A DNA stretch of 64,000 nucleotides from Alphaproteobacteria bacterium. GTDB taxonomy: Bacteria; Pseudomonadota; Alphaproteobacteria; Elsterales; Elsteraceae. Shown here piece by piece: positions 62,868-64,000 of the stretch. A program made the translations under genes and the position numbers. Within the stretch, counting starts at the first letter, position 1. Each line of letters starts with the position of its first letter. The DNA is taken from NCBI GenBank assembly GCA_004292755.1, contig RDXE01000043.1, positions 32,305 through 96,304 on the forward strand. The letters are read 5' to 3'. The notes under the pieces are model-generated. The model ran no database searches. It worked only from the letters and a program-made list of their open reading frames with translations, and was not told the DNA's origin.

Positions 62868-63605
62868 ATGGGGCTGCGAGTCGTTTGGCGTTTGATCGTC
62901 GTGGTGCTGCTGGTGGGCGGCTTTGTCCGCGCAGGCATGGCACAGCAACCCGTGGACCTTGCATTGGTGCTGGCAGTTGATGTCTCCCGCTCCGTCGATG
63001 CGGAGGAGGCGGAACTGCAGCGCAGCGGCTATGTCGCTGCCTTTCGCGACCCAGCGGTGCAGGCAGCGATCCGCGGCGGGGCGTTTGGGCGCATCGCCGT
63101 GCTGTACCTTGAATGGGCGGGGGTGGAGTTTCAGCGGGTCACCGTGCCGTGGACCGTGATCCATGATGCCGAAAGCGCACTGGCCTTCGCAGATCGCATC
63201 GCGGGTGCCGATCGCGTGTCCTGGCCATGGACGTCCATCTCCACGGCGCTGACAACAGCGACGGAGCTGTTGGATCACGCCCCCGTGGAGCCGATGCGCA
63301 AAGTGATCGACATCTCTGGCGATGGTGCCAACAACCAGGGCATCCCGCTGCCGCTGGCGCGGGAGCGGGCGCTGGCCGCCGGGATCACGATCAACGGGTT
63401 GCCGGTGCTGAATGACCGCCCGAACTTTGGTCGCCCCGCAGAATCCGAGTTGGACGCCTATTATGAGGAGCGGGTGATCGGTGGCCCCGGTGCCTTCCTG
63501 GTGGTTGCCCAGGATTTCAGCGCCTTCGGCCAGGCGATCCGCGCGAAGCTGCTGCGCGAGATCGCAGGCGTGACCGGCCCCCTTCGCCTGCTGGCACGGC
63601 GCTAG
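62868..63605 (+). CDS. DUF1194 (VWA-like) secreted protein
   Basis: A 245-residue protein with a signal peptide (hydrophobic 7-20, cleavage after GMAQ). The start of the mature part, VDLALVLAVDVSRSVDAEE, is a VWA metal-site-like DxSxS motif. DUF1194 proteins are uncharacterised alphaproteobacterial secreted proteins. The ATG at 62868 is preferred to a GTG two codons upstream. It is followed at once by an Lrp-type gene. Confidence 0.82.
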   Translation: MGLRVVWRLIVVVLLVGGFVRAGMAQQPVDLALVLAVDVSRSVDAEEAELQRSGYVAAFRDPAVQAAIRGGAFGRIAVLYLEWAGVEFQRVTVPWTVIHDAESALAFADRIAGADRVSWPWTSISTALTTATELLDHAPVEPMRKVIDISGDGANNQGIPLPLARERALAAGITINGLPVLNDRPNFGRPAESELDAYYEERVIGGPGAFLVVAQDFSAFGQAIRAKLLREIAGVTGPLRLLARR

Positions 63606-64000
63606 ATGGATACCAAGGACCGGCGCATCCTGGCGCTGTTGCAGGACGACGCAACCCTGACCATCGCCGAAATCGCCAAACGCGTGCGCCTGTCACCGAC
63701 GCCATGCTGGAAGCGCATCCAGAAGCTGGAAGAGTTGGGCGTGATCGACCGCCGGGTCACACTCTTGCGCCCGGAGGCGTTGGGCCTGGGGTTGACCGTG
63801 TTCGTCTCGATTGAGACGGCCGACCACTCGACCGAGTGGTTGGAGCGGTTTGCCAGCGCTGTCAGCGCCATGCCCGAAGTGATGGATTTCTACCGGATGG
63901 CGGGTGATGTCGATTACATGCTGCGGGTGGTGGTCGCCGACATGGCCGCCTATGACGGTTTTTACAAACGCTTGATCGCGACCATGCCGTTGAAAAACGT
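63606..64000 (+). CDS. Lrp/AsnC-family regulator, cut by window edge
   Basis: The first 131 residues of a regulator of roughly 150. The helix-turn-helix is LTIAEIAKRVRLSPTPCWKRIQKLEELG, and the RAM ligand-binding domain begins (LTVFVSIETADH, MPEVMDFYRMAGDVDYMLRVVV). Its ATG directly follows the DUF1194 stop. The C-terminus is outside the window. Confidence 0.9.
   Translation, partial: MDTKDRRILALLQDDATLTIAEIAKRVRLSPTPCWKRIQKLEELGVIDRRVTLLRPEALGLGLTVFVSIETADHSTEWLERFASAVSAMPEVMDFYRMAGDVDYMLRVVVADMAAYDGFYKRLIATMPLKN

Noticed and set aside
1..64000. tRNA, rRNA, CRISPR, insertion sequence or prophage genes
   Set aside because: No cloverleaf with T-loop consensus, repeat-spacer array, transposase or phage protein was recognised on either strand. 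A covariance tRNA scan should still be run.

Overview
The window is a 64 kb piece of a GC-rich alphaproteobacterial chromosome. The gene order rho-hemJ-hemH-hemE / ppsR-maf-aroE-coaE-dnaQ and the cluster mnmE-mnmG-rsmG-parA-parB are the conserved origin neighbourhood of this class, and a Rhodospirillales-like organism fits best. The species cannot be named from sequence alone. No rRNA, tRNA, CRISPR array, insertion sequence or prophage was recognised.

Layout. 1-2.7 kb: start of pepN (cut by the window edge) and a membrane haem-like/[2Fe-2S]/adenylate cyclase fusion. 2.8-10 kb: cysK, two RNA methyltransferase-type genes, a broken methyltransferase, a secreted di-haem cytochrome and gabD. 10-18 kb: a LysR regulator, malate synthase, asparaginase, a hemerythrin-like protein, an AT-rich TPR/SGNH gene that looks imported, and two cyclophilins. 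18-34 kb: the origin-proximal block with parAB, rsmG, mnmG and mnmE, two parS palindromes (20277-20292, 22288-22303), rho with a structured leader, the haem genes hemE/hemH/hemJ, a probable chromosomal origin between hemE and ppsR (29835-30224), then maf, aroE, coaE and dnaQ. Transcription diverges from the proposed origin.

34-52 kb is more accessory: a class A PBP, an AraC/DJ-1 regulator facing a rhodanese, an apparently permuted CoA-transferase, a thiolase-SDR-SDR-isomerase operon behind a palindromic operator, three glutathione transferases, M17 peptidase, DedA, a lytic transglycosylase with SPOR domain, an FAH hydrolase and a TPR glycosyltransferase. 52-64 kb holds a 738-residue orphan protein with extreme composition, gmhA-gmhB for heptose synthesis, a chemoreceptor, a CpdA-like phosphodiesterase, dapD-dapE for lysine/diaminopimelate, a DUF1194 secreted protein and the start of an Lrp/AsnC regulator.

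A cAMP thread runs through the window: a redox-domain adenylate cyclase, a CpdA-like phosphodiesterase, and two CRP-like palindromes, one upstream of a 75-aa protein and one in front of the 738-aa orphan. The best candidates for undescribed biology are the orphan protein without Lys, Cys, His or Trp, the three-way-junction RNA in the rho leader, and the cyclase fusion.
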